DNA of 56,536 bases. Origin: Pseudoxanthomonas suwonensis J47 (lineage in GTDB: Bacteria > Pseudomonadota > Gammaproteobacteria > Xanthomonadales > Xanthomonadaceae). Every line of letters begins with the position of its first letter. The first letter of the stretch is position 1. A program made the translations under genes and the position numbers. Below, piece by piece: positions 26,694-34,377 of this stretch. The notes beneath the pieces were generated by a model. The model searched no databases. It was given only the letters and a program-made list of their open reading frames with translations, and had not been told where the DNA came from. Location of the stretch: positions 38,517-95,052 of the forward strand of contig NZ_AZUZ01000011.1 of the NCBI RefSeq assembly GCF_000513955.1, read 5' to 3'.

Positions 26694-27404
26694 TCAGAAC
26701 AGGTCGGCATGGGAGAAACCGAAGTCGAGCAGCTCGGCGTCGGTGATCGGTCCCTGCCGCGCGTACAGCGCCCGCGCACTGGGCCTGGTGGTGGGTTGCA
26801 GGAGCACGGTGTTGCGGTCGAAGTCGGTGCCGATAACGACGAATACCGCGCGCGACGGCCAGGCGGCCATGAACTCCGGCAGCGGGATCACCCGGTTGCC
26901 GAGGATCGGGTCGCCGACCTCGACGACCTCGCCGCGCACCTGCTTGAGCACGACGAAGTGGCGGAAGCCGTTGACGTCCATCAGGGCCAGGGACGGCACG
27001 CGCAGCGAGCGCAGGCGTGCCTCGTCGATGCGGTAGCCGCGGCCGCGCATGCCCAGCGACTCGACGTAGCGCTTGATGTCCAGCAGGGAGAAGCCGCGTT
27101 CCTTGACGACTTCCGGGTCGGCCAGCGCGAGCATGCCTTCGATGACCGTGTCCTCGTCCGCATCCAGGTGGTATGCGTAACGCAGGATCGTGGCCAGCGA
27201 GGCCGCGCCGCAGCTGTAGTCCGTCTGCTGGCGCACCAGGTGGCGGAAGCGCGATTCGCGCATGCTCTCCACCGGCGTGTGGTACAGCGCGCCGTTGGGC
27301 AGTACCCCGCTGAAGGCCACTTCCGCCGCGCGCGCCTGGACAGGCAGCGTGGACAGCAGCGGCAGGGCCAGCAGGGCCAGGCTCGGGAGCAGCGTGCGCG
27401 ACAT
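26694..27404 (-). CDS. fapD: FapD-like C39-family cysteine protease
   Basis: The 236-residue protein has a signal peptide (about 1-27). It has the C39 peptidase fold: QQTDYSCGAASLATIL with the catalytic Cys65, NGFRHFVVL with His149 and EVGDPILG with Asp165. C39 proteases usually clip double-glycine leaders as part of ABC exporters; the stand-alone periplasmic form with a Sec signal is typical of FapD, which is required for maturation or secretion of Fap subunits. Start ATG 27404; the open frame extends upstream over a hairpin region and poly-Arg, which is not real coding. It precedes fapE by 12 bases. Confidence 0.87.
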   Translation of the reverse strand: MSRTLLPSLALLALPLLSTLPVQARAAEVAFSGVLPNGALYHTPVESMRESRFRHLVRQQTDYSCGAASLATILRYAYHLDADEDTVIEGMLALADPEVVKERGFSLLDIKRYVESLGMRGRGYRIDEARLRSLRVPSLALMDVNGFRHFVVLKQVRGEVVEVGDPILGNRVIPLPEFMAAWPSRAVFVVIGTDFDRNTVLLQPTTRPSARALYARQGPITDAELLDFGFSHADLF

Positions 27405-27452
27405 GGCGGGTCCTGGTGCGAAAGGGGAATGGGGCGCCGGTTCGATGGAGTT

Positions 27453-27520
27453 GGAACACCCCGCCCCGGGGGGGCGGAGCGGGGTGTTCCGTGATTTCCC
27501 GGCCACGGCGGATGGCCGGG
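27453..27520 (-). other. Two strong hairpins between fapC and fapD
   Basis: The 151-bp gap holds two stems. One is a perfect 12-bp stem GGAACACCCCGC / GCGGGGTGTTCC (27453-27490). The other is an 8-bp stem CCCGGCCA / TGGCCGGG (27498-27520). Neither is followed by a T-run on the transcribed strand, so they are unlikely to be plain terminators. They may protect the fapABC mRNA 3' end or reduce read-through, giving much more subunit than protease. Confidence 0.6.
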
Positions 27521-27555
27521 AGTCACTCCTTTGCCCTTGCGGGCCTAACCGTGGA

Positions 27556-29049
27556 TCACTCGCCGGACGGCGGCGGCGGCGGCGGCGGCGGCGGGGTTTC
27601 GCCACCACCACCACCCGCGGACGGCTGGGCGACGGCCATCGACAGGCTGTTGGCCTGCTGGTTGCCGGTGCCGGCCGACACGTTCACGCCGATGTTGCCG
27701 CTGGCGCGGGCGAAGGCGTCGCCGGACAGCGAGGCGGTGTTGGTCGTGTAGGTATCCACGACGTCACGCGCGATCGTCACGTAGCCGCTGAGGCTGGCCC
27801 ACAGGTCGGCATAGCCGAGCTCCAGGAAACCGATCTCGCCGCTTTCCTCGCCGGCGTAGGTGCCGCTTTCGGCGTTGTCGAAGCCGATACCACCGACGCC
27901 GGGCTTGTTCGGGTTGGCGACCGCGTTCTGGATCGAGGCGTCCATGTCGATATGGCCGGTCTCATTGCCGTTGGTGTGCGGCAGCGCGCCACTCCACGTA
28001 TCCAGGTAGAAGTTGTCGGTCTGGTAGGAGTTGCCGGTGCCCGCGTAGGTGCCGCTCTCGCTACCGCTGTAGCTGCCACCACCGACGGCGACGGTGCCGC
28101 CGGCCACGCGGCCGCGCAGGTCGATGGCGATCCTGTCGTACTGCACGTCACGCTTCGGCGCGTTGAGCGTGAAGTTGTCGTGCGACTGCTGGTTGGAGCT
28201 CACGGCAGCCGAGGCGTACCGCGAGGTCGCGACCGAGGCGGCCAGCGCGTTCTTCTGCTGGTTGTTGTTGCCGGAGGTGACGTTCACCCCGATGTTGCCG
28301 CTGGCATCGGCGAAGGCGGCGTCGCGGACGCTGGCGACGTTGGTGTTGCCGATGTTCTTGGTGATGTTGCTGGTGCCGAACTGCTGCACGAACACCTTCG
28401 AATCGGCCAGGCCGAAGGCGAAGGCGGCGTCGACGGCCGACAGGGCCGCGGCGTTGTCCTGCTGGTTGTTGTCGCCGGCGGCGACGTTGAAGCCGAGGTT
28501 GCCTTCGGCGGCGGTCGCGGTGTTGCCGCTGATCGACGCGTCGTTGGTCAGGACGTCGTTCCAGCCGAAGTTGCCGCTGTTGTGCTGGCGGTTGTCGACC
28601 ACGGCCAGGGAGGCCGAATCGATCGGCAGGTCGCCGGACACGGTCGGGCTGCCGGAGAAGTCGATGTCGGAGGTCAGCGACAGGTCGGACTCGAGTTCCG
28701 CCGAGACGCCGTGCTCGTCGAGTTCCTTGTCGACGTTCACGGTGACGTTGACGTTGACGTTCTTGTCGTAGTCGATATCGGTGTCGATGTCCGTATCGAT
28801 GTCAGTGTCGATGTCGGTCTTCGCCGTGTACTCGTTCTCGACCTTGTTCTTGACCTGGCTCTCCCACTTGTTCTTGACTTCGTTCTCGAACTTGTTCTTG
28901 ACCGTGTTGGTCAGCTCGTTGTGGCTGGTGTTGTCGATGTGGGTGTCGATGTGGGTGTGGATGTCGACATCGACCGCAGCGGCGTTACCGGCGGCAGTCG
29001 CGGCCACGACGGCCACGGCGAGCACGGTCCATTTCATGTTCCCTTTCAT
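27556..29049 (-). CDS. fapC: FapC-like major amyloid subunit
   Basis: The 497-residue protein has a signal peptide (about 1-25) and low-complexity secreted composition rich in Asn, Gln, Gly, Ser, Asp and Ala. Three imperfect repeats carry the core GNxGxNxxxGxxNQQxN (183-203, 251-271, 451-471). The same pattern, GN-G-N-AAG-NNQQ-N, is typical of Fap fibrils, where repeats stack as beta strands. The N-terminal part is odd: VDIHTHIDTHID (28-39), three VKNK blocks (50-73) and a DIDT x4 run (79-93). A VNVNVTVNVD strand follows. The C-terminus is a run of nine Pro. I find no Cys, although Pseudomonas FapC carries a C-terminal CxxC. GAGAGAGAGG precedes the first ATG. Confidence 0.85.
   Translation of the reverse strand: MKGNMKWTVLAVAVVAATAAGNAAAVDVDIHTHIDTHIDNTSHNELTNTVKNKFENEVKNKWESQVKNKVENEYTAKTDIDTDIDTDIDTDIDYDKNVNVNVTVNVDKELDEHGVSAELESDLSLTSDIDFSGSPTVSGDLPIDSASLAVVDNRQHNSGNFGWNDVLTNDASISGNTATAAEGNLGFNVAAGDNNQQDNAAALSAVDAAFAFGLADSKVFVQQFGTSNITKNIGNTNVASVRDAAFADASGNIGVNVTSGNNNQQKNALAASVATSRYASAAVSSNQQSHDNFTLNAPKRDVQYDRIAIDLRGRVAGGTVAVGGGSYSGSESGTYAGTGNSYQTDNFYLDTWSGALPHTNGNETGHIDMDASIQNAVANPNKPGVGGIGFDNAESGTYAGEESGEIGFLELGYADLWASLSGYVTIARDVVDTYTTNTASLSGDAFARASGNIGVNVSAGTGNQQANSLSMAVAQPSAGGGGGETPPPPPPPPPSGE
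27568..27595 (-). repeat. CGG trinucleotide tract encoding the FapC poly-proline tail
   Basis: Nine tandem CGG triplets encode the Pro-9 tail. Slippage would change the Pro number without a frameshift. Confidence 0.8.
27637..27699 (-). repeat. FapC amyloid repeat R3
   Basis: This copy encodes GNIGVNVSAGTGNQQANSL and lies just before the Pro-rich C-terminal tail. It shares the conserved Gly, Asn and Gln-Gln-x-Asn positions with R1 and R2. Confidence 0.8.
28237..28299 (-). repeat. FapC amyloid repeat R2
   Basis: This copy encodes GNIGVNVTSGNNNQQKNAL. The linker R1-R2 is about 47 residues, whereas R2-R3 is about 180, an uneven spacing. Confidence 0.8.
28441..28503 (-). repeat. FapC amyloid repeat R1
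   Basis: This copy encodes GNLGFNVAAGDNNQQDNAA, the closest to the Pseudomonas-type Fap repeat pattern. Confidence 0.8.
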
Positions 29050-29094
29050 GATGTCCTCTCTCTCTTGCTCTGGTTGGGTGGATTTCCTACCGCC

Positions 29095-29751
29095 TCACGG
29101 GCCCGGTGGGAGCGACAACGTCAGGACGTTGCCGGTCTCGTTGGCCGAGCCCGCGATCTGGTTGAGCTGCAGCGCACCCTCGAACCCGCGCAGCGCGGTG
29201 GCCTCGACGGCCACGTTGCGGCTCGCGGTCCTCCCCGCCGGGTGCGGGGCGCGCTGACGCTCCGCCGACGCGAACTCGACGGTCGACAGTTGTTGCCTGT
29301 CGGTCGTCGACTCGCGCATGCCCTGTTGCGCCAGCACCATCGACACCGCGTTGACTTCCGCGTTGCCGCTGCCGCTGGCCTGGTTGATCGAAGCGAGTCC
29401 ACCGGCGCCGGCCAGGGCCGAGCCGCCGATCGTGGCGCTGGCCTGGGCCGGGACGTCGTAGACATCGCCGCTGGCCCGCTGGCGCGCGTCCACATGGGTG
29501 CTGGCGTTGGGGCCGACCGCGATGGCGCGCAGGTTGGCCTGCCGGTTGTGGTCGCCGGCGGCCTGGTTGACCGCGATCGCGCCCTGGCTCCCGGACAGCG
29601 CGCGGTCGTCGATGCGCGACTGCGCCAGGTAGCCGAGCATCTCGGCGTAGGTATCGTCCGCGGCGCGCGCGGCCGTCGCGCTGGCCAGCAGCGCCAGCAG
29701 CACCGTCACGGTGAAGGCGAGCTGGCGGAACTGGAGGAATGCGCGCCTCAC
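29095..29751 (-). CDS. fapB: FapB-like amyloid nucleator / minor subunit
   Basis: The 218-residue protein has a signal peptide (FTVTVLLALLASATAARAAD). Three imperfect repeats are spaced along it: GAIAVNQAAGDHNRQANL (57-74), GLASINQASGSGNAEVNAV (118-136) and GALQLNQIAGSANETGNVL (192-210). They have the G---NQ-AG-xN--N pattern of Fap repeats but with weaker Gln-Gln. FapB is thought to seed FapC fibres. The start is GTG at 29751, overlapping the fapA stop by GTGA, which implies translational coupling; no ATG lies in the signal peptide region. It also lacks Cys. Confidence 0.78.
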   Translation of the reverse strand: MRRAFLQFRQLAFTVTVLLALLASATAARAADDTYAEMLGYLAQSRIDDRALSGSQGAIAVNQAAGDHNRQANLRAIAVGPNASTHVDARQRASGDVYDVPAQASATIGGSALAGAGGLASINQASGSGNAEVNAVSMVLAQQGMRESTTDRQQLSTVEFASAERQRAPHPAGRTASRNVAVEATALRGFEGALQLNQIAGSANETGNVLTLSLPPGP

Positions 29752-30236
29752 GGCCCGGTCCCCTGGTTGCCGCCGACCGGGAACTGGGAGAGCGCGCCGG
29801 AGATGGTCGGCGCAATGCCGCGGGTGGCGCCGGTGACCGCACCGGTGACGCCGCCGACGCGGCCGCTGATGCTGCCGCCGGAGAGCATGCCTTCGCCGCC
29901 GACGCGGCCCAGCGAGCCCTGCAGGGCGCGCTCGGTGGCTGCCGTGGCGAACGGCACCGGGCCGCCCGAGGGACCGGCGGACAGCAGCCCGGAGATCTCG
30001 TCGTCGGACATCTCGCCGGTACCCAGGGTCGCGTTGATCTCCCGGTTCGGCTTCGGATCGGCGATCAGGGCGAGGCCCGGCGGCACCTGGCGGTAGGCGT
30101 GGCGCGCATGGACGTCGCGCATCACCACCATCTCGCCGCGATTGGGATAGACGCCGATATGGGCGTCCGCAGCGAAGGCCCCGGCGGCGGGCAGCGACGC
30201 CAGCAGGAGGCAGGCCAGGATCCGGGTCGGTCGCAT
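29748..30236 (-). CDS. fapA: FapA-like periplasmic chaperone, first gene of the fap operon
   Basis: The 162-residue protein has a signal peptide (about 1-22). The mature part is short, with RYPNRGEM-like GVYPNRGEMVVMRDVHAR, DPKPNREINATLGTGEMSDDEISG and a Gly-rich C-terminal half (RVGGEGMLSGGSISGRVGG). Size and first position fit FapA, which controls fibre composition and is thought to act as a periplasmic chaperone for FapC. Sequence identity alone would be weak; the six-gene order A-B-C-D-E-F gives the support. Transcription would start about 22 nt upstream at the sigma-54 element. Confidence 0.72.
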   Translation of the reverse strand: MRPTRILACLLLASLPAAGAFAADAHIGVYPNRGEMVVMRDVHARHAYRQVPPGLALIADPKPNREINATLGTGEMSDDEISGLLSAGPSGGPVPFATAATERALQGSLGRVGGEGMLSGGSISGRVGGVTGAVTGATRGIAPTISGALSQFPVGGNQGTGP

Positions 30237-30268
30237 CGCGGGTCTCCCATGGAGGGTGGGAGAACAGG

Positions 30269-30284
30269 AGCACGAGCCGTGCCA
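30269..30284 (-). promoter_or_regulatory. Sigma-54 -24/-12 promoter of the fap operon
   Basis: On the minus strand TGGCACGGCTCGTGCT matches the consensus TGGCACG-N4-TTGCW in 11 of 12 defined positions, with the invariant GG and GC spaced correctly. Transcription is predicted near 30258, 22 nt ahead of fapA. This places the operon under RpoN and an enhancer-binding protein. Confidence 0.8.
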
Positions 30285-30346
30285 CCTGATTTTTTCCAGC
30301 GGAATCAGCGTGTTGCGAAAGAAGCGGTGGGCGCGGCCGGCAACCG

Positions 30347-30439
30347 GGTGTTACACCGCGGTTGCGGCGGAAGCAGCCGCGCCCGCGCAAACCCGCGCCG
30401 GTACTGCGTTTGCGCCGGTTGTATCGCGGCTGTTACACC
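30347..30439 (-). promoter_or_regulatory. Candidate upstream activator sites (two TGTTACACC copies)
   Basis: GGTGTTACACC (30347-30357) is a perfect palindrome with a single central base. A second TGTTACACC copy (30431-30439) is 81 bp further. They lie about 90 and 170 bp upstream of the predicted start, the usual range for enhancer sites of sigma-54 activators. Their link to the activator at 23114 is inferred. Confidence 0.45.
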
Positions 30440-30459
30440 CCGGCGGCGCGTTTACAGGT

Positions 30460-31557
30460 TCAGAACAATTCGCCCTGCGGCGAGGCCGCGCGCGGCGGCG
30501 CGAAGCGGCTGCAGTCGAGCCGGTGCCCGCGCAGGCCGGCATAGCCGAAGCGGCGCCAGGCCAGGACGAAGCGCTGCTCCAGCAGGTCCGCGTAGCGCCC
30601 GCGTCCGCGCATGCGGGTGCCGAAGCCGGATTCGTAGTCGCGCCCGTCGCGCATCTGCTGCAGCGTGCTCATCACGTGCGCGGCACGGTCGGGCACGTGT
30701 GCCTGCAGCCAGTCGCGGAACAGCGGCGCCACCTCGTGCGGCAGGCGCAGCAGGATGTAGCTGGCGCTGCTTGCGCCCGCGGCGCGCGCGGCTTCGAGTA
30801 CCGCCTCCATCTCGTGGTCGTTGACCCATGGAATGGTCGGCGCGAACAGCACGCCCACCGGCACGCCGGCCGCGTGCAGTTTCTCCATCGCCCGCAACCG
30901 CGCGTGCGGCGCGGCCGCGCGCGGTTCCAGCTTCGCCGACAGGTGCGGATCGAGCGAGGTGACCGAGAAGTGCACGTGCACCAGGTCCTGTTCCGCCAGC
31001 GGCTGCAGCAGGTCCAGGTCGCGTTCGACCAGCGCGTTCTTGGTGACCAGGCTGACCGGGTGGCGGAACTCCAGCATCACCTCCAGCAGCTGCCTGGTCA
31101 GGCGCAGGCGCCGCTCCAGCGGCTGGTAGGCGTCGGTGTTGATCCCCAGCGCGATCGGGCTGGGCTGGTAGCCCTTGCGCGACAGCTCGCGCCGCAGCAG
31201 TTCCGGCGCGTTGGTCTTGGCGAAGATCTTCGTCTCGAAGTCCAGGCCGGGGGACAGGTTGAGGTAGGCGTGGCTGGGCCGGGCGAAGCAGTAGCTGCAG
31301 CCGTGCTCGCAGCCGCGGTACGGATTGACCGACTGCGAGAAGCCGACGTCGGGCGAACTGTTGCGGCTGATGATGCTGCGCGCGGTTTCCTCGCGGACCT
31401 CGGTGCGCGGACGCAGCGGATCCGGCCCGGACTCGTCGTCGGCCGTGGCCGGGTGGCCCGGCACGGTCCAGCCGTCGTCCACGGCTTCGGTGGTGGTGGT
31501 TTCGAAGCGGCCCGGCAGGTACTGGCGCGAGCCGCGGCCCTTGATCGTCGCGCCCAT
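30460..31557 (-). CDS. PA0069-family radical SAM protein
   Basis: The 365-residue protein has the radical SAM cluster motif CEHGCSYC (within VNPYRGCEHGCSYCFARP), followed by family residues LNLSPGLDFETKIFAKTNAPELLRREL, ALGINTDAYQPLER, LVTKNALVERD and VGVLFAPTIPWVND. The N-terminus MGATIKGRGSRQYLPGRFE is typical of the PA0069 family. Members of this family (also called splB-related) have no settled function. Its end lies 224 bp upstream of fapA, so the region between is shared control DNA. Confidence 0.85.
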   Translation of the reverse strand: MGATIKGRGSRQYLPGRFETTTTEAVDDGWTVPGHPATADDESGPDPLRPRTEVREETARSIISRNSSPDVGFSQSVNPYRGCEHGCSYCFARPSHAYLNLSPGLDFETKIFAKTNAPELLRRELSRKGYQPSPIALGINTDAYQPLERRLRLTRQLLEVMLEFRHPVSLVTKNALVERDLDLLQPLAEQDLVHVHFSVTSLDPHLSAKLEPRAAAPHARLRAMEKLHAAGVPVGVLFAPTIPWVNDHEMEAVLEAARAAGASSASYILLRLPHEVAPLFRDWLQAHVPDRAAHVMSTLQQMRDGRDYESGFGTRMRGRGRYADLLEQRFVLAWRRFGYAGLRGHRLDCSRFAPPRAASPQGELF

Positions 31558-31650
31558 CGCCGCAGGGTACGCCGGCCCGGTCTCGCCGGGCGCGACGCGG
31601 GCCTCCCCGTACGGTTGCCGTTCAAGCCGCCTTACGCACCGGGGCTCGCC

Positions 31651-31656
31651 TAGAAT
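31651..31656 (+). promoter_or_regulatory. Candidate -10 element close to the cls start
   Basis: TAGAAT ends six bases before the cls start codon, so a transcript starting at the usual distance would begin at or next to the ATG. No ribosome-binding site is visible upstream. Confidence 0.3.
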
Positions 31657-31662
31657 CGGGCC

Positions 31663-33102
31663 ATGACTCCACTGCTTGAGTTGTGGGACCGGCTCGTCGA
31701 CCTGCCCCGCCTGGGCCTGTACCTGGGTCTCGCGTGGGCGTTGTACATGGTGGGCCTGGGGGTATGGATCGTGCTGCAGAAGCGCGAACCGGTGGCCACC
31801 CTGAGCTGGCTGATGTCGCTGGCGCTGCTGCCGTACATCGGCTTCGTCATCTACTTCCTGCTCGGCCCGCAGAAGATCCAGCGCCAGCGCCTGCGCCGCG
31901 GCCGTTCGCGCACGGGCATGGAGCAGTTCAGCGGCCTGGCCGGCGAGGAGCTGAAGTCGGTCGAACTGGCGCGCCTGGGCCAGTCGGTCACCGGCCTGCC
32001 GCCCTCGACCGCCGCCGCGGTGCAGTGGCTGGTGGACGGCAGCGGCAAGTATCCGGCGCTGCTGGAGGCGATCGCTTCGGCGCAACACCACATCCACCTG
32101 CAGTACTACATCTGGATGCCGGACCGGACCGGCAAGGCCTTCCTCGAGGCGCTGGTCGAGCGCGCCCGCGCCGGCGTGCAGGTGCGGCTGCTGCTGGACG
32201 CGGTCGGCTCCGGGAAGATCCGGCGTCGCCACCTGCAACCGCTGCTCGATGCCGGCGGCCAGGTGTGCTGGTTCCATCCGACGAAGTTCCGGCCCTTCAC
32301 CCGGCCGTGGCTCAACCTGCGCAGCCACCGCAAGATCGTCGTGATCGACGGCCACACCGGTTTCATCGGCGGGATGAACATCACCGACGAGGAGGACGAA
32401 CGCCTGCTGCCGGAGGCCTACCGCGACCTGCACCTGCGCGTGGACGGCGAGGTCGTGCGCAGCCTGCAGCTGGTGTTCGTGGAGGACTGGATCTACGCCG
32501 ACAGCTGCCCTGCGTCGGACTTCGGCGCGCCCGAGTACTGGCCGGCCTGCGACCCGGGCCCGGTGCGCGCGCAGGTGCTGGTGTCCGGCCCGGATTCGTC
32601 CTGGGAAGCGATCCATCGCCTGCACGTGGCCGCGATCCACGAGGCGCGGCGCCGGGTGTGGCTGGTCACGCCCTACTTCGTCCCCGGCGAGGCGGCGCGC
32701 ATGGCGCTGACCTCGGCGGCGTTGGGTGGCCTGGACACGCGCCTGCTGGTGCCGCGCTGGAGCGATTCGCGGCTGGTCACGCTGGCCGCGCGCTCGTATT
32801 TCGACGAGCTGCTCAAGGCCGGCGTGCAGGTCTACGAGTACGGGCCGCGCATGCTGCACACCAAGGCCCTGCTTGCCGACGACCTGTGCATCGTCGGCAG
32901 CGCCAACTTCGACCACCGCAGCTTCCGCCTGAACTTCGAGGCCTCGCTGATGCTGCAGGACGCCGAATCCTGCGCCGGACTGGAACAGCTGCTGCAGGGC
33001 GAGTTCCTGCGCGCGCGGCGGGTGCGCCTGGACCGGCCGTCGGGCCTGTGGCGGCACCGCCTGCCCGAGGCCTGCGCGCGCCTGATGTCGCCGCTGCTGT
33101 AG
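31663..33102 (+). CDS. clsA: Cardiolipin synthase
   Basis: The 479-residue membrane protein has two N-terminal helices (about 16-37 and 46-67) and two phospholipase D motifs: SHRKIVVIDGHTGFIGGMN and MLHTKALLADDLCIVGSANFDHRSF. The N-half motif has HRK rather than HxK with exact spacing preserved. It joins two phosphatidylglycerol molecules into cardiolipin and glycerol at the inner membrane. It is divergent from the radical SAM gene with only about 105 bases between starts. The gene seems monocistronic. Confidence 0.93.
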   Translation: MTPLLELWDRLVDLPRLGLYLGLAWALYMVGLGVWIVLQKREPVATLSWLMSLALLPYIGFVIYFLLGPQKIQRQRLRRGRSRTGMEQFSGLAGEELKSVELARLGQSVTGLPPSTAAAVQWLVDGSGKYPALLEAIASAQHHIHLQYYIWMPDRTGKAFLEALVERARAGVQVRLLLDAVGSGKIRRRHLQPLLDAGGQVCWFHPTKFRPFTRPWLNLRSHRKIVVIDGHTGFIGGMNITDEEDERLLPEAYRDLHLRVDGEVVRSLQLVFVEDWIYADSCPASDFGAPEYWPACDPGPVRAQVLVSGPDSSWEAIHRLHVAAIHEARRRVWLVTPYFVPGEAARMALTSAALGGLDTRLLVPRWSDSRLVTLAARSYFDELLKAGVQVYEYGPRMLHTKALLADDLCIVGSANFDHRSFRLNFEASLMLQDAESCAGLEQLLQGEFLRARRVRLDRPSGLWRHRLPEACARLMSPLL

Positions 33103-33223
33103 GCCGCGGCGACGGGCGGACGGGCGCCGCGGATGCGCGGTGGCCGCCGGGGCCCGCGTCGCGGCATCATGGCGGCCGACCGCGGCACGGGGCCACGGTG
33201 CTCCACCGGGAGGCTATCGATCG

Positions 33224-33496
33224 ATGCACTGGCTTTACCTGCTGCTGGCCGTCGGCGCGCTGCTGCTGGCGATGAACGCATCCCATGTCTGGCTGGTCAT
33301 GCTGGCGCTGCTGGCCACGCTGGGTTTCCTCGCCCTCTGGGCGCGCGGCTGGTACCTGGAGCGCATCGGCGAGAGCCAGCGCGACGAGTCGGCGATGATC
33401 GACCCGGTCGAACTGCGCCGCCTGCGCGAACTGGCCGAGGCCCGCAGGCGCGCCGCCGCCACCGGCGCGAGCGATGCGGAGCCGCCGCAGGCATGA
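33224..33496 (+). CDS. Small membrane-anchored protein upstream of pdxJ
   Basis: The 90-residue product has two N-terminal hydrophobic helices (about 3-20 and 22-40) and a charged C-terminal tail ([21 protein letters not shown]). GGGAGG lies ten bases before ATG 33224. Its stop overlaps the pdxJ start by ATGA, so the two are translationally coupled. I do not recognise a function. Confidence 0.7.
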   Translation: MHWLYLLLAVGALLLAMNASHVWLVMLALLATLGFLALWARGWYLERIGESQRDESAMIDPVELRRLRELAEARRRAAATGASDAEPPQA

Positions 33497-34251
33497 GCAC
33501 CCGGCTGAGCGTCAACGTCAACAAGGTTGCGGTGCTGCGCAACTCGCGCGGCGGCCAGGAGCCGGACGTCGCCGCCGCCGCGCGCGCCTGCCTGGCAGCG
33601 GGCGCGCACGGCATCACCGTGCATCCGCGCCCGGACCGGCGCCACATCGTCGCCGAGGACCTGCCGCCGCTGGCCGCGCTCACCGCGGAGTTCGGCGTGG
33701 AACTCAACATCGAGGGCAATCCGTTCGCGCCGCCGCGCCCGGGCTATCCGGGCCTGCTCGAGCTGTGCCGGCAGGTGCGCCCGGCCCAGGTCACCCTGGT
33801 GCCCGACAGCGACGGCCAGCTGACCTCCGACCATGGTTTCCGCTTCGACGGCGACACCGGCGCGCTGGCCGCGCAGGTCGCCGGCTTCGCCGCGCTCGGC
33901 TGCCGGGTCAGCCTGTTCGTCGATCCGGACGTCGACCAGCTGGAACGCGCCGCGGCCCTGGGCGCGCACCGCATCGAGATCTACACCGGTCCCTACGCGG
34001 AAGCCTTCGCCGCCGGCGACCCGGGCCAGGCCCTGGCCGCCTGCGCCGCCACCGCGCGCCGGGCCAGCGCCGCCGGGCTCGGGGTGAACGCCGGCCACGA
34101 CCTCTCGCAGGCCAACCTGGGGCTGTTCCTGGACACGGTACCCGGCGTGGAGGAGGTCTCGATCGGCCACGCCCTGGTCGGCGAGGCGCTGTACGCCGGG
34201 CTGGACGCCACCGTGCGCGGCTACCTGTCGATCCTGGAGCGCGCCAGCTGA
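33493..34251 (+). CDS. pdxJ: Pyridoxine 5'-phosphate synthase PdxJ
   Basis: The 252-residue TIM-barrel enzyme condenses 3-amino-2-oxopropyl phosphate with 1-deoxy-D-xylulose 5-phosphate, the last step of the DXP-dependent vitamin B6 route. Motifs: [74 protein letters not shown] and [13 protein letters not shown]. The N-terminal NVNK replaces the NIDH of the E. coli type; this variant is usual in xanthomonads and Bacteroidetes. The neighbouring exb genes are convergent and share the 126-bp gap. Confidence 0.96.
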   Translation: MSTRLSVNVNKVAVLRNSRGGQEPDVAAAARACLAAGAHGITVHPRPDRRHIVAEDLPPLAALTAEFGVELNIEGNPFAPPRPGYPGLLELCRQVRPAQVTLVPDSDGQLTSDHGFRFDGDTGALAAQVAGFAALGCRVSLFVDPDVDQLERAAALGAHRIEIYTGPYAEAFAAGDPGQALAACAATARRASAAGLGVNAGHDLSQANLGLFLDTVPGVEEVSIGHALVGEALYAGLDATVRGYLSILERAS

Positions 34252-34290
34252 GCCCTCCGGCGGCACGCCGTCCGTTTCCCATGCGCGCAT

Positions 34291-34317
34291 AAAAAACGCC
34301 GCCCCGGAGGGCGGCGT
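34291..34317 (-). terminator. Terminator of the tonB-exbBD unit
   Basis: On the minus strand a 9-bp stem ACGCCGCCC/GGGCGGCGT with a CGGA loop is followed by TTTTTT. It closes the exb genes; no T-run exists on the pdxJ side. Confidence 0.9.
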
Positions 34318-34377
34318 CAGTGGCTTGCCTTGCGGTCCCGCCGCTGCAGGAAGCGGGACCTGCGAGGCGCGCCAGTC

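Noticed and set aside
30256-31653. Plus-strand frame opposite the radical SAM gene
   Set aside because: Antisense to a protein with an intact radical SAM motif.
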